Below, in pieces: positions 1 to 12,683 of a stretch of 59,214 bases of DNA. The DNA is from Burkholderiales bacterium (GTDB taxonomy: Bacteria; Pseudomonadota; Gammaproteobacteria; Burkholderiales; Casimicrobiaceae). The stretch covers positions 1 through 59,214 of the forward strand of contig JAICXH010000005.1 in assembly GCA_025981645.1 (NCBI GenBank), read 5' to 3'. Position numbers and translations under genes: made by a program. Numbering within the stretch: position 1 is the first letter of the stretch; every line of letters starts with the position of its first letter. Below the pieces are notes generated by a model. It saw only the letters and a list, made by a program, of their open reading frames with translations, had not been told where the DNA came from and ran no database searches.

Positions 1-194
1 CGCATGCCGCCGTAGGTGACGATGCGACGACCCAAAAGATGTCCCTCGCGCTTCAGCCACGCGACGAATGGAATGAAGGTCGTGATTTCCGCACCGAATT
101 CGCCGGTGTATTCGAGCCCGGAGCGCGTCTTCAACAGCGCCCGCGCGCTTTCGAGCAGACCCTGATCCCGCGACTGCGGTGACAAAGGCATCAT
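1..194 (-). CDS. Unidentified protein, N-terminal 64 residues only
   Basis: The minus strand is open from an ATGATG pair at 194/191 to the left edge of the window, so only the N-terminus is visible. The readable protein starts MMPLSPQSRDQGLLESARAL and carries the segments EYTGEFGAEITTFIPFVAWL and GRRIVTYGGMR. The YTGEFG..E...F.PF...LK pattern recalls conserved uncharacterised proteins of polysaccharide loci, but this is a weak impression and no function is assigned. It lies 51 bp downstream of the threonine aldolase gene on the same strand and may be co-transcribed with it. Confidence 0.6.
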   Translation of the reverse strand, partial: MMPLSPQSRDQGLLESARALLKTRSGLEYTGEFGAEITTFIPFVAWLKREGHLLGRRIVTYGGM

Positions 195-245
195 CGCTCC
201 CCATCGATGACGTGCGTGCCGGGGCCCGCCCCCGCCTTGCTCTTC

Positions 246-1283
246 TCAACCGGACGCCAGTGCCATCCGCAGATCCCCGGTGAAACGGTCGACGACGTCG
301 CCAGTCGTATCCCAGGCACACATCAGGCGCACGCCGGTTTGGCCGACGAACGGGTAGAAGTGCCACCCCCGCGCGTGGAGCGCGTCGATCGCGCGCTTCG
401 GAAGGTCGACGAACACCCCGTTCGCCTCGACGGGCGCGAGCAGACGCGCCTCCGGGAACGAGGCGAGTGCCGCCGCGAGGCGGCGCGCCATCGCGTTCGC
501 GTGCGCCGCATGACGCAGCCACGCGCCGTCTTCAAGCACGCCGATCCACGGCGCGGCGAGAAAGCGCATCTTCGACGCGAGCTGCCCGGCCTGCTTGCGA
601 CGGCGCGCGAATTCATCGGCGAGCGAGTGATCGAAGAACAGGATCGCTTCCGCGCCGGGAAGCCCGTTCTTGGTGCCGCCGAGGCAGAGCACGTCGACCC
701 CAGCGCGCCACGACAGGTCGGCCGCCGCGCAGCCGAGCGACGCGACCGCGTTCGCGAAGCGCGCGCCGTCGACGTGCACCTGCATGTCCTTCGTGTGCGC
801 TGCCGCGGCGAGGGCCTCGATCTCGGCGCGCGTGTACACGGTGCCGAGCTCGGTCGCCTGCGTCAGCGACAGCGCGCGCGGGCGTGAAGCGTGCTCGTCG
901 TGTGGAGTGATGGCGCGCGCGAGCACCGCATCCGGCGTCAGCTTGGCATTTGGTAGATCCAGGGTGAGCAGGCGCGCTCCGCCGCTCATGAACTCGGTTG
1001 CGCCGCACTCGTCGACGTTGATGTGGGCGCTCGCGTGGCAGACCACCGCGTCGGTGCTGCGGCAGATTGCCGACAGCGCGAGCGCGTTGGCGGCGGTGCC
1101 GTTCCAGACGAGGTAGACCGGACAATCGGTGTCGAAGGTTCGCCGCAGCAGGTCGGCTGCGGTGCGGGTCCAGTCGTCGTCGCCGTAGCCGCCGGCATGC
1201 CCGCGGTTGGCCGCTTCGAGCGCCCGCCACGCCTCCGGGCAGATGCCCGCCTGGTTGTCGCTTGCAAAGCCGGTATCGATCAA
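246..1283 (-). CDS. ltaE: Low-specificity L-threonine aldolase (PLP enzyme)
   Basis: This fold-type I pyridoxal-phosphate enzyme of 345 residues cleaves L-threonine or L-allo-threonine (and other beta-hydroxy amino acids) to glycine plus an aldehyde in the cytoplasm. Visible family features are the N-terminal ASDNQAG segment, the HVDGARFANA motif with the PLP-contacting Asp, and LGGTKNG with the Schiff-base lysine. Length is normal for the family (about 330-350). The start is TTG at 1283, preceded by GAGG four bases upstream. No ATG precedes the conserved SDN segment, so a TTG start is the best choice. It is transcribed away from the TonB receptor gene. The specificity (L- versus L-allo-, or D-type) cannot be read from the sequence. 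Confidence 0.9.
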   Translation of the reverse strand: MIDTGFASDNQAGICPEAWRALEAANRGHAGGYGDDDWTRTAADLLRRTFDTDCPVYLVWNGTAANALALSAICRSTDAVVCHASAHINVDECGATEFMSGGARLLTLDLPNAKLTPDAVLARAITPHDEHASRPRALSLTQATELGTVYTRAEIEALAAAAHTKDMQVHVDGARFANAVASLGCAAADLSWRAGVDVLCLGGTKNGLPGAEAILFFDHSLADEFARRRKQAGQLASKMRFLAAPWIGVLEDGAWLRHAAHANAMARRLAAALASFPEARLLAPVEANGVFVDLPKRAIDALHARGWHFYPFVGQTGVRLMCAWDTTGDVVDRFTGDLRMALASG

Positions 1284-1592
1284 TTTGCCTCACTCACTGG
1301 GCGACTTGGCGATCCAACCCAGCCACACCCGGAAGTGTGACCGGCGCATCCCCTGCGAAGCTGGCAAGGGGGCGACAATCTTACTCGACCGAACGTACTC
1401 GTCCTACCGCTTATCACGACGGCGCGGCGGTCGCGCACGACGGCACATGCAGGACGCGTCCGGCAGCCGATAGCCATCTACCGGGCATCGCAGGAATATG
1501 CGATGCTGAAGGCAGCTGCGCTGGCGGGCCACCTCGACGGCCTGGCGATCGGGCGTCCGCGCAAGTCGCTTGCAGGGTCTTCGGGGAAGGCG
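1284..1592. other. Gene-free intergenic stretch between ltaE and the TonB receptor
   Basis: This 309-bp stretch separates two divergent genes and must hold both promoters. I see no convincing -35/-10 pair, operator palindrome or RNA gene in it. An in-frame ATG at 1503 has AGGA seven bases upstream and could extend the receptor by 30 residues. The extension would place a charged segment in front of the signal peptide, so the ATG at 1593 is preferred. Confidence 0.5.
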
Positions 1593-4343
1593 ATGCGTAT
1601 GAAGCGCAACGGCTGCCTGATGCTCGCGGCATGGGCCGTGGGAGTAACCCTGCCATCGGCATCCTCGCTGGCGCAGGTGCCCGATGCCGACGCGTCCGCG
1701 CCAGCCGAGACCTCGCCCGACATTCGAATCGACGTTACCGGGTCGAATATCAAGCGCGTCGAGAGTGAGGGCGCCCTGCCCGTGACCGTGATCACGCGGG
1801 AGGAGATCGACCGATCCGGCGCGACCACACCGATGGAGCTGCTGCAGCTCGTCTCGGCGAACAGCAGCCTCAATGCAATCTCGCTCGCGAACGTCATCGG
1901 TGCAACGACGTTCTCGGCGCAGACGGCGTCTCTGCGCGGGCTCGGAGGCGCACACACGCTCGTGCTGATCAACGGTCACCGGATCGAGGGCTTTCCGGGC
2001 GAGACCGCCGGCGTTCAGGGCGTCACGCTGTCGACGATTCCGTTCAGCGCGATCGAGCGCGTGGAGATCCTGAGGGATGGCGCATCGGCGATCTACGGCT
2101 CGGACGCGATCGCCGGTGTCATCAACTTCATCACGCGCTCCGACTACACGGGTGCCGAGGTAACCGGCTTCTACGGTGCGCCGACGCGCGGTGGCGGAGG
2201 CGAGCAGTATCAGGGCCAGGCAACGGCGGGCTCCGGCGACCTGACGCGCGATCACTACAACGTCTTCGTCTCGATCGAATACACCGAGCAACGGCGGCTC
2301 GACCAGGCGAGCCGCAGCTTCTCGAACAGTTCCTATCGGCCCGAGATCGGATTGATCGGCCTTTCAAGCAATACGTTCCCCGCTCGCATCACGACCGGTG
2401 ACATCGGCGCCGTCAACAACGCACAAGGAGCACCCGTCGTCGCAAACAGCGCCGCGCTATGCGCGCCAGGCGTCTTCGTCGATGACGACATCGTCGGCAC
2501 GAACTGCTTCTTCGACCCGGCGAGGGTGCACGGCATCGACATGATTCCGGAAGACAAGTCGAACAGCTTCTTCGGCAGCGGAAGGCTCCGAATCAGCGCC
2601 GATCTCGATCTCTATGGTCAGGCGACGTACACGAACGACGCCACGCGGGTCGTCATCCAGCCGGGACCGATATCGAACCTCTTCGTTTACGGCCCTGACA
2701 ACACACCGGCGACGATCCTGTTGCAGCCAACGAGCCCGTACTATCCCCACGCGTTGGCGGCGGTCGCCGGAGTCGACGGCTCGCCGCTCAACATCCGCTA
2801 CCGGACGTTCGACAACGGCTTTCGCGACACGACCGACACGAATGATCACATGCAGGTCATCGGTGGTGCGCGCGGAAGCTGGCGCGACTTCGATTGGGAC
2901 GCCTCGGGGTACTACGGGAGGGGAACGACGAGCGAGCATTTGAACGACGGCTTCCAAGACTACCGGCTGCTCCTGCCGCTCCTGAACAGCGGGACCGTCA
3001 ACTTCTTCGGTCCCAACTCGCCGGACGTCGTCGCACGGCTTCGTGCCACGAACTTCGTCGGCGATACGTTCGACAGCACGGGAGCGTCGTACGGCACGCG
3101 GATGGTGGTTTCCGGAGATATCGCGAAGCTGCCGGCGGGGCCGCTGGCCATTGCCACCGGCCTCGAGACACGTCGAGACTCGCTCGACCAGCGCATGCCC
3201 GAAGCTATGCAGGACGGCTACATCACCGGCTATGGCGGCGCACTCAAGAACCTCGCCGGATCCCGCACGCAATACGCGGCGTTCACCGAGCTCGACGCGC
3301 CCATCGCCGCGGGCCTCGAAACGGACATCGCCCTTCGCTACGACCACTACAGCGATTTCGGGGGCACGACCAACCCGAAATTCAGCCTGCGCTGGCAGCC
3401 GACGCGCTCGCTGCTCCTGAGGGCGTCATACGGCACCGGATTCCTGGCGCCAGGTCTGTTTCAGCTTTTTACCCCGGCGATCCCAAGCGTCACGCAACCG
3501 GGCCTCTCCGACCCGTTGCGCTGTCCGGTCACGCACGATACCGGCTTCGACTGCAACACCCAGTTCGGCGTGCTCATCGGCGGCAATCCGGCGCTGAAGC
3601 CCGAGACGTCCGAGCAGGCGACTGCGGGCGTGGTATGGGATGCGTTCACCGGCGCGTCGCTCAGCGTCGACTGGTTCAAGATCAACCTCGCCAATGCGAT
3701 CGGCACCCTTGACGCGACCACGATCCTCGGCAACCCCGCGCGATGGGGCTATCTCGTCACCCGTGCGCCGCCTGCTCCGGGCTCGGGGCTGCCGGGCCGG
3801 ATCGTGTCGATACTCGCCACCTACCAGAACGTCGCGGCCGAGAAGATCGAGGGCTATGACATCGAGGCGCACTATCGCACGCCGATCGAGCGATGGGGAC
3901 GTCTCGCGTTCGACGTTTCGGGAACGTACTACTCGAAGTACGACGTGCAGAACCTCGACGGTTCGTACAGTGGCCAAATCGGCACCGCGTACGGCCTCGA
4001 GGTCACCGGCGTCATCCCGCGCTGGAAACAGTACGCATCGCTGACCTGGGACGAAGGGCCATGGTCGGCGACACTCGCGAACACCTATCAGAGTTCATAC
4101 ACCGACCAGCAGCCGGATCTGGACCGCAATCTGCGCACGGTAGGGGCGCTGTCGCTGTGGGATCTCCAGGGAACGTACACCGGCTTCAGGGACTGCAAGC
4201 TGACGCTCGGCGTCAAAAACTTGCTCGATCGCGATCCGCCGCTGTCCAACCAGCAGAGCACGTTCACCGCCGGCTTCGATCCCACCTACTACGATCCGCG
4301 CACGCGGTTCGTCTATTCGAGCGTGACGTATCGGTTCAGGTAG
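1593..4343 (+). CDS. TonB-dependent outer-membrane receptor
   Basis: A 916-residue outer-membrane active transporter. The N-terminus MRMKRNGCLMLAAWAVGVTL followed by an SLAQ-type cleavage site is a Sec signal peptide. Next come the VTGSNIKR segment and a plug domain (VTVITREEIDRSG, SLRGLGGAHTLVLINGHR, IERVEILRDGASAIYGSDAI, AGVINFITR), all typical of the family. The remaining 700 residues look like a 22-strand barrel, ending in SSVTYRFR with an aromatic near the C-terminus. The start was chosen at 1593 because GGGGAAGG precedes it and the signal peptide begins there; 1599 is equally possible. The substrate is unknown. The GSNI-type plug and large size are shared with receptors annotated for siderophores, B12 or plant-derived compounds. 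No exbBD or ferric-uptake gene is nearby, and it stands alone between convergent and divergent neighbours. Confidence 0.9.
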   Translation: MRMKRNGCLMLAAWAVGVTLPSASSLAQVPDADASAPAETSPDIRIDVTGSNIKRVESEGALPVTVITREEIDRSGATTPMELLQLVSANSSLNAISLANVIGATTFSAQTASLRGLGGAHTLVLINGHRIEGFPGETAGVQGVTLSTIPFSAIERVEILRDGASAIYGSDAIAGVINFITRSDYTGAEVTGFYGAPTRGGGGEQYQGQATAGSGDLTRDHYNVFVSIEYTEQRRLDQASRSFSNSSYRPEIGLIGLSSNTFPARITTGDIGAVNNAQGAPVVANSAALCAPGVFVDDDIVGTNCFFDPARVHGIDMIPEDKSNSFFGSGRLRISADLDLYGQATYTNDATRVVIQPGPISNLFVYGPDNTPATILLQPTSPYYPHALAAVAGVDGSPLNIRYRTFDNGFRDTTDTNDHMQVIGGARGSWRDFDWDASGYYGRGTTSEHLNDGFQDYRLLLPLLNSGTVNFFGPNSPDVVARLRATNFVGDTFDSTGASYGTRMVVSGDIAKLPAGPLAIATGLETRRDSLDQRMPEAMQDGYITGYGGALKNLAGSRTQYAAFTELDAPIAAGLETDIALRYDHYSDFGGTTNPKFSLRWQPTRSLLLRASYGTGFLAPGLFQLFTPAIPSVTQPGLSDPLRCPVTHDTGFDCNTQFGVLIGGNPALKPETSEQATAGVVWDAFTGASLSVDWFKINLANAIGTLDATTILGNPARWGYLVTRAPPAPGSGLPGRIVSILATYQNVAAEKIEGYDIEAHYRTPIERWGRLAFDVSGTYYSKYDVQNLDGSYSGQIGTAYGLEVTGVIPRWKQYASLTWDEGPWSATLANTYQSSYTDQQPDLDRNLRTVGALSLWDLQGTYTGFRDCKLTLGVKNLLDRDPPLSNQQSTFTAGFDPTYYDPRTRFVYSSVTYRFR

Positions 4344-4385
4344 GCGCGTTCGTTTAACCATAGCCTCGATCGCAGGGCGACAGCG

Positions 4386-6314
4386 CTACTTCTCCGGCAC
4401 GCCCGCCTTGCGCAACCACACGTTGACGTAGGTCTCGACGCGCTGGCGATTGCCGGTCGTGCAGAAGTTTCGCGCGTTGGCCCTTTCGAGGGTGTAGTCC
4501 GGCTTCTTCCTCAGCAGCGTCGCCTTGGCCGCAGCGGCCTTGGCATCCTCGCCGAGTTCGGCATAGATCGCGATCAACGACAACTGGTCAGACCACCAGT
4601 TGTCATCAGCGGCGGTCTTCTCGCAGGGCGCGACGGCATCCTGGTAGCGACCGAGCAAGAGGTTGGAACGACAGACGAGGCGTTGCGCAAAGCCATCCTG
4701 GCTCGTACCCCGCGCATGCAGCATCTCGACCGACCGCTTGCCGATCGCCAACGCCTCCTCGGGCCGGTCGAGGTGCAGCAGCAGAAAGCCGTACTGATCG
4801 ACGAGCGACGAGTCGGAGAGATCGTCGAGACTTCGCGCGCGGGTGTTGGCTTCGAGCGCCTGGTCGCACTTGCCGAGGAGCTCGAGCGCCATCGCGCGCT
4901 CGAACCACGATGGCCACCAGCTGTTGTCGACTCCGACGGCACGCGAAGTCAACTCGTCGATCTCGTTCTGCCAGCGAGCGCGCGTCGCCGCGTCGGCGAC
5001 GAGATTCCCGCGCAATTCGGCCTCCACGATCAGGGACAGACCGAGCAGCGCCGGCACGAAATCGGGGTCGATCTTCAGCGCAGCCTCGTAATGCTTGCGT
5101 GCGGGCTCGTAGTCCTCCGGCCGCGGCGTATCGCGTCCCGCACGAGCGGCTGCACGAGATGCATCACTGAGGGCGGCTTGGCCCTGCAGGTACGCGTCGG
5201 TCGCACTGCCGCGAACGGGGTGCGCGCTGGCGCGCTGCACTTCCTTTGCGAACAACGCGATCTTGAGACGGCCGTCGGCGTCGATGGTGAGCTCGCGCTG
5301 CTGCGCAGCGGACGCAGGATCATCGGTCTGCAGCTGGTCGCTCCAGGTCTGGAGGCCCGATGCCACGTCGATGAGATGCAGTGACACCGTCGTCTTGCCG
5401 GCGTCGGCGCGAACTTCGCCGTCGATCAGATAGCGCACGTCGAGCTCATGTCCGAGCGTGCGCGCGTCGGCGCCCTTCTCCCGCTCGCTCTGGACGCTGC
5501 GCCCCGACGACACGCGGTCGATCTTCGACTTGGCCATCAGCGTCGCGAGGTTGTCAGTGAGCGCGTTGGCGAACTGCACCTCGCCCGGCTTCCCGGTCAG
5601 CGCCCGAAACGGCATGATCGCGAAGGAAAACGGCGGCGGCACCGTCGCGGGGTGCAACCACCGCGGAATCTGCCAGAATGCGACGCCCACCGCTGCGAAT
5701 GCGACGGCCACCGCGGCCCATCGCCAGCTTCGCATGCGGGACAAGCGGCGGAATCGCCGCGCAAGCGGTGAAAGCGCGGTGGCCGATGCGCCGCCGTCGC
5801 GAATCCGGAACACTTCGACCGGGCGCGCGATGTTCTTGACCTTCTGCGCGCCGAGCTCCTCGAATCCGAAGCTGAGCTTGTCGAGCACCTGGTCGCGTAC
5901 GGCGCGGCTGACGCAGATACTGCCGGGATCCGCGAGCGACTGCAGCCGTGCGGCGACGTTGACGCCGTCGCCGAAGATATCGTCGCCATCGATGATGATG
6001 TCGCCGACGTTGATGCCGATGCGAAACTCGATCCGCTCGTCGACCGGCACCTCGGCGTTGCGCACCACCATGCCGCGCTGCACGTCCACCCCGCAGCGGA
6101 CTGCCTCGACGACGCTCGGAAAGTCGAGCAGCAGGCCGTCGCCTGTCGTCTTGACGATGCGGCCGTCGTATTCGGCGATCTTGGGATCGATCAGTTCGCG
6201 GCGGTGGGCCTTCAGCGAAGCGAGCGTACCACTCTCGTCACGGCCCATGAGGCGCGAATAGCCCACGACATCGGCTGAAACGATCGCCGCCAGTCGACGC
6301 TGATCGTGCGCCAT
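4386..6314 (-). CDS. Class III adenylate/guanylate cyclase with TolB-like and TPR domains
   Basis: A 642-residue signalling protein. Residues 1-180 form a class III nucleotidyl cyclase domain: AAIVSADVVGYSRLM with metal-binding Asp15, VKTTGDGLLLDF with Lys55 and metal-binding Asp59, and FGDGVNVAARL with Asn119 and Arg123. Active-site positions therefore look intact, and cAMP is the likely product. One transmembrane segment (about 195-215) follows, then a TolB-N/FlgO-like domain (FAIMPFRALTG... YLIDGEVRADAG) and several TPR-like helices to the C-terminus, probably periplasmic. ATG at 6314 is preferred over TTG at 6329 because GGAG lies nine bases upstream. A promoter-like element precedes it. 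Proteins with this architecture are abundant in rhizobia and Burkholderiales, but their signals are mostly unknown. Confidence 0.9.
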   Translation of the reverse strand: MAHDQRRLAAIVSADVVGYSRLMGRDESGTLASLKAHRRELIDPKIAEYDGRIVKTTGDGLLLDFPSVVEAVRCGVDVQRGMVVRNAEVPVDERIEFRIGINVGDIIIDGDDIFGDGVNVAARLQSLADPGSICVSRAVRDQVLDKLSFGFEELGAQKVKNIARPVEVFRIRDGGASATALSPLARRFRRLSRMRSWRWAAVAVAFAAVGVAFWQIPRWLHPATVPPPFSFAIMPFRALTGKPGEVQFANALTDNLATLMAKSKIDRVSSGRSVQSEREKGADARTLGHELDVRYLIDGEVRADAGKTTVSLHLIDVASGLQTWSDQLQTDDPASAAQQRELTIDADGRLKIALFAKEVQRASAHPVRGSATDAYLQGQAALSDASRAAARAGRDTPRPEDYEPARKHYEAALKIDPDFVPALLGLSLIVEAELRGNLVADAATRARWQNEIDELTSRAVGVDNSWWPSWFERAMALELLGKCDQALEANTRARSLDDLSDSSLVDQYGFLLLHLDRPEEALAIGKRSVEMLHARGTSQDGFAQRLVCRSNLLLGRYQDAVAPCEKTAADDNWWSDQLSLIAIYAELGEDAKAAAAKATLLRKKPDYTLERANARNFCTTGNRQRVETYVNVWLRKAGVPEK

Positions 6315-6350
6315 CGGCTTCGACTCCAACTGTGCCCGAACGGCCAGCGC

Positions 6351-6379
6351 ACTATAGGGGGGAAATCAGGCTGATGCAA
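6351..6379 (-). promoter_or_regulatory. Putative sigma-70 promoter of the class III cyclase gene
   Basis: On the minus strand TTGCAT (6379-6374) and TATAGT (6356-6351) are separated by 17 bp. Transcription would begin near 6344, giving a leader of about 30 nt before the ATG at 6314. This is a pattern match in GC-rich DNA; no experimental support is implied. Confidence 0.5.
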
Positions 6380-6541
6380 TCCACGGGCGGGTGCCCGGAA
6401 ATTCGGCACGCGGTTCCGCCCGCGGGCTCCCCGGAGCACTCCGCGCGCACCTGAAACTCGCAAATGCGCCGGATCGCATCGGAGGCCGCGTGTCCAGTCA
6501 GCGGCACGTCATGCCGTGGCGGCCTGACGCGCCAACCCGTG

Positions 6542-6985
6542 TCAGCCTGCGCGACTCCGCTCGGAGAGTTCGACGCAGACGCCCTCCGGTCCGCGCAGGA
6601 ATACGAGCTTGCAGCCGCGAAAATCGAGCACCTCCGACCGCGTCTCGACCCCGGCCGCGCGAAGCCTCGCTAGCTCGGCATCGAGATCATCCGTCGCGAC
6701 GCAGACGTGATTGAATCCGGTCTTGCACAGCGAGGCGATGTTCGGGTCAATGGTCGGATCGGGACTCGTGAAGCGCAGAAGCTGCACTTCCAGTCTCGGC
6801 TCGGCGCCGCGGAGCACTAGCGTCACATGTTCGGCCACCAGGCCGGGCGTCACCATATAGCGCGAGAACGTTTCGCCCGAAATGGTCACGGTGCGCTCGT
6901 GCTCGAAGCCGAGCAGCTCGAAGAAGCGCGTCGCTGCGGCGACGTCGCGCACGCCGATCGTGACGTGGTCGAAGTGGGTGATCAT
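6542..6985 (-). CDS. VOC (glyoxalase/dioxygenase superfamily) protein
   Basis: A 147-residue protein made of two beta-alpha-beta-beta-beta modules. The first opens with HFDHVTIGVRDVAAATRFFE, the second with FNHVCVATDDLDAELARL, and it ends in GVCVELSE. His and Glu residues at the usual metal positions (His in FDHV and NHV, Glu in VELSE) suggest a metal-dependent enzyme. The family ranges from glyoxalase I to extradiol dioxygenases and fosfomycin-resistance enzymes, so the reaction cannot be named. The ATG at 6985 has GGAGG five bases upstream. It lies 62 bp after alaS on the same strand. Confidence 0.85.
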   Translation of the reverse strand: MITHFDHVTIGVRDVAAATRFFELLGFEHERTVTISGETFSRYMVTPGLVAEHVTLVLRGAEPRLEVQLLRFTSPDPTIDPNIASLCKTGFNHVCVATDDLDAELARLRAAGVETRSEVLDFRGCKLVFLRGPEGVCVELSERSRAG

Positions 6986-7047
6986 CGTCGCCTCCGAGTC
7001 TGCACGGGCGACGCGGTTGCGCGCGAAGTCCGGGCGGGATGATGCGT

Positions 7048-9675
<2,628 letters not shown>

Positions 9676-9819
9676 GTCTGTCGGTGGCGCGGCGCGCGCG
9701 GGCACTCGGCCGCGCAGGACGCATCAAATCAAAAGCTCGTAGTTTATCGCGTTCCCCCAGCCGAGCCGTGCGGCGGGTCGGCCGGTGCGCGTTCTCCGCT
9801 GACCCGTTGCGCATCTGGT

Positions 9820-9825
9820 TACAAT
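9820..9825 (+). promoter_or_regulatory. Possible -10 element (TACAAT) for the glycosyltransferase
   Basis: TACAAT stands out in the GC-rich gap between alaS and the glycosyltransferase gene. The only -35-like sequence, CTGACC at 9799-9804, has a short 15-bp spacer, so this is a weak candidate. Confidence 0.3.
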
Positions 9826-9897
9826 CGGCCCAGCGACAAGCGAAGCGTCGGGTGCTTCAATGGGCATCGGATGCTTCCGCGAGTGCCGCCCCGGCCG

Positions 9898-10947
9898 ATG
9901 GACGCTTCGAAGCTCGATCCCCCTCCTGCGCACGTCCACCTGGTGAACCCGTTGTGGGATCCCGCCGGGGGTTCGGACTGGCGGACGATCGACACGTGGC
10001 GCCTGTTGCGCGATCACACGGACGTCTCGCTCTGGTCCGAGTACCGGCCCGCCCGTGTATTCCGCGATCAGTACCCGATCCATGCAATCCGCCCGCTCGT
10101 CATGCGCTTTCCTCGCGGCGGCACGCTGGTATTCATCGGCACCTATTTCAGGATCGGCCACTGGACGCGCCTCGCGTCGTTCAGGCGCGTGGTGATCGTC
10201 TACAACACGAATCAACCCGATCGCCTCGCGAAGAACCTGTCCCGGCTGACGCGGGCGGGACACCGCCCGGAGGTGATGTACACGTCCGAGGCGCTGAGGC
10301 GGCTGCACGGAGGACGCGGCCATGTGCTGCAGAGTCCGATCGACGTCGAGCGCTTCCGGCCCGGCCCGGCGCCGTTCGTGCCGCGGCCGTTCACCGTCGG
10401 CAGGCTCTCGCGCGACATTCGCTCGAAACATCACGCCGACGCGGCGGCGCTGTGGAAGACCCTCGCCGACGCCGGCCTTCGTGTCCGGCTGATGGGTGCT
10501 TCGTGTCTCGCGGACGAGCTCGGCAGTCATCCCCGAATCGAGATCCTGCGCGCAGGGTCCGAGGACCCGGCGGAGTTCCTGCGCTCGCTCGATTGCTTTG
10601 CCTACCGGACGAGCGACGGGTGGTTCGAGGGTTACGGGCGCGTCGTGATGGAGGCGATGGCGACCGGGCTCCCGGCGGTGGTCGGCGAGCGCGGTGGATA
10701 CGTCGAGCACCTGCGCGACGGCATCAACGGTCTCGTCGCTCGATCGACAGCGGAGATGATCGCCGCGGTGCGCTCGCTCGCAGCCGACCGGGCGACCGCA
10801 GCGCGCCTCGGCGCAGCGGCGCGCCATGACGCCGTCGCGTTCAATACCGACGTGCTGCCACGACGCACGGTCGCCCTCCTCGCCACCGGCATCGCACCCG
10901 ACCTGCCGGCGGCCGACGCCCCCCGCGTCGTGACTGTTACGGGCTAG
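9898..10947 (+). CDS. GT-B glycosyltransferase (GT4-like)
   Basis: A 349-residue retaining-type glycosyltransferase. The C-terminal half carries the EX7E motif in EGYGRVVMEAMATGLPAVVG (Glu244 and Glu252), followed by ERGGYVEHLRDGINGLV, the donor-nucleotide side of GT4 enzymes. The N-terminal half (VHLVNPLWDPAGGSDWRT) would bind the acceptor. Enzymes like this usually build cell-surface polysaccharides, but no other capsule or O-antigen gene is close except perhaps the unidentified gene at the left edge. The start is uncertain: ATG 9898 and ATG 9871 are in frame and neither has a good ribosome-binding site. The stop overlaps the recX stop on the other strand in one CTAG tetranucleotide. Confidence 0.8.
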   Translation: MDASKLDPPPAHVHLVNPLWDPAGGSDWRTIDTWRLLRDHTDVSLWSEYRPARVFRDQYPIHAIRPLVMRFPRGGTLVFIGTYFRIGHWTRLASFRRVVIVYNTNQPDRLAKNLSRLTRAGHRPEVMYTSEALRRLHGGRGHVLQSPIDVERFRPGPAPFVPRPFTVGRLSRDIRSKHHADAAALWKTLADAGLRVRLMGASCLADELGSHPRIEILRAGSEDPAEFLRSLDCFAYRTSDGWFEGYGRVVMEAMATGLPAVVGERGGYVEHLRDGINGLVARSTAEMIAAVRSLAADRATAARLGAAARHDAVAFNTDVLPRRTVALLATGIAPDLPAADAPRVVTVTG

Positions 10948-11357
10948 TCACGCTCGGCGGCCGCGCGGAGCACTCTGGCGATCGTTTCCACGGTGTAGCC
11001 GCGCGCGAGCAGGAAGCGGTACTGGCGCGCCCGCTCGCGCTCGTCCGCGGGCGCCTCGCCGAAGCGTTTCGACCATAGCCGGCATGCATCGTCGAACTCG
11101 TCGCGTCCGGCGAGGGTCGCGAGCGCGTCGGTGCGGGCGGACGCGGCAACGCCCTTGCGACGCAGCAGCGCTTCGATCGCATAGCGGCCCGAGCGCTCGC
11201 GGTGGCGCTCGACGATGTCCGCCGCAACGCGTGCGTCCGACAGATAGCCGCGTCGCTCGAGATCATCGAGTGCAGACGCGACCTCCACCGCGCCGAAGCC
11301 GCGCTCGACGAGCCGCCGTTCGAGCTCGGCGCGCGCGTGATCGCGGCGCGCGAGCAT
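10944..11357 (-). CDS. recX: RecX, regulator of RecA
   Basis: A 137-residue, Arg/Ala-rich helical protein that binds RecA filaments and limits their extension. Family features are MLARRDHARAELERRL at the start, GFGAVEVASALDDLERRGYL and the C-terminal RARQYRFLLARGYT. It lies 54 bp downstream of recA on the same strand, the usual position, and is in the same reading frame as recA with only the recA TAG between them. No strong ribosome-binding site precedes ATG 11357, so expression may depend on coupling or occasional readthrough from recA. The in-frame stretch between the recA stop and this ATG has no stop codon. Confidence 0.9.
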   Translation of the reverse strand: MLARRDHARAELERRLVERGFGAVEVASALDDLERRGYLSDARVAADIVERHRERSGRYAIEALLRRKGVAASARTDALATLAGRDEFDDACRLWSKRFGEAPADERERARQYRFLLARGYTVETIARVLRAAAERD

Positions 11358-11411
11358 CGCAACCGCGGCTGCGCGCGCGCTGCGTTCGGGCCGGTCGCGT
11401 GCGTGACGCAG

Positions 11412-12452
<1,041 letters not shown>

Positions 12453-12577
12453 GGGTTGTCCTGCTGAGCTGGCGAGCGCGACGGACATGAGTGTAGGCCC
12501 CTTCGTGACGATCGCGGGCGGCGTTGGCAGGTCGAAATGATCTGGTTTCGGCCCCGATTGACGGCGATTGTCCCATG

Positions 12578-12589
12578 GAACGATCGTTC
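12578..12589. promoter_or_regulatory. Perfect 12-bp palindrome GAACGATCGTTC upstream of recA
   Basis: The 12-bp perfect inverted repeat has the form GAAC-N4-GTTC, the consensus of the Gram-positive SOS (Cheo/DinR) box, and lies in the 231-bp gap between pncC and recA. The standard beta/gamma-proteobacterial LexA box (CTGT-N8-ACAG) is not visible in this gap. It could be a diverged LexA site or an unrelated chance palindrome. Confidence 0.35.
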
Positions 12590-12683
12590 GGTCCAGCGAC
12601 CCGATGACCTAGACCGAGCGACCGATTGACGCGGCTCCCGTCGGCGCCTCCCGGGAGGCGAACCCGCACCTCCGGACCCGAAG

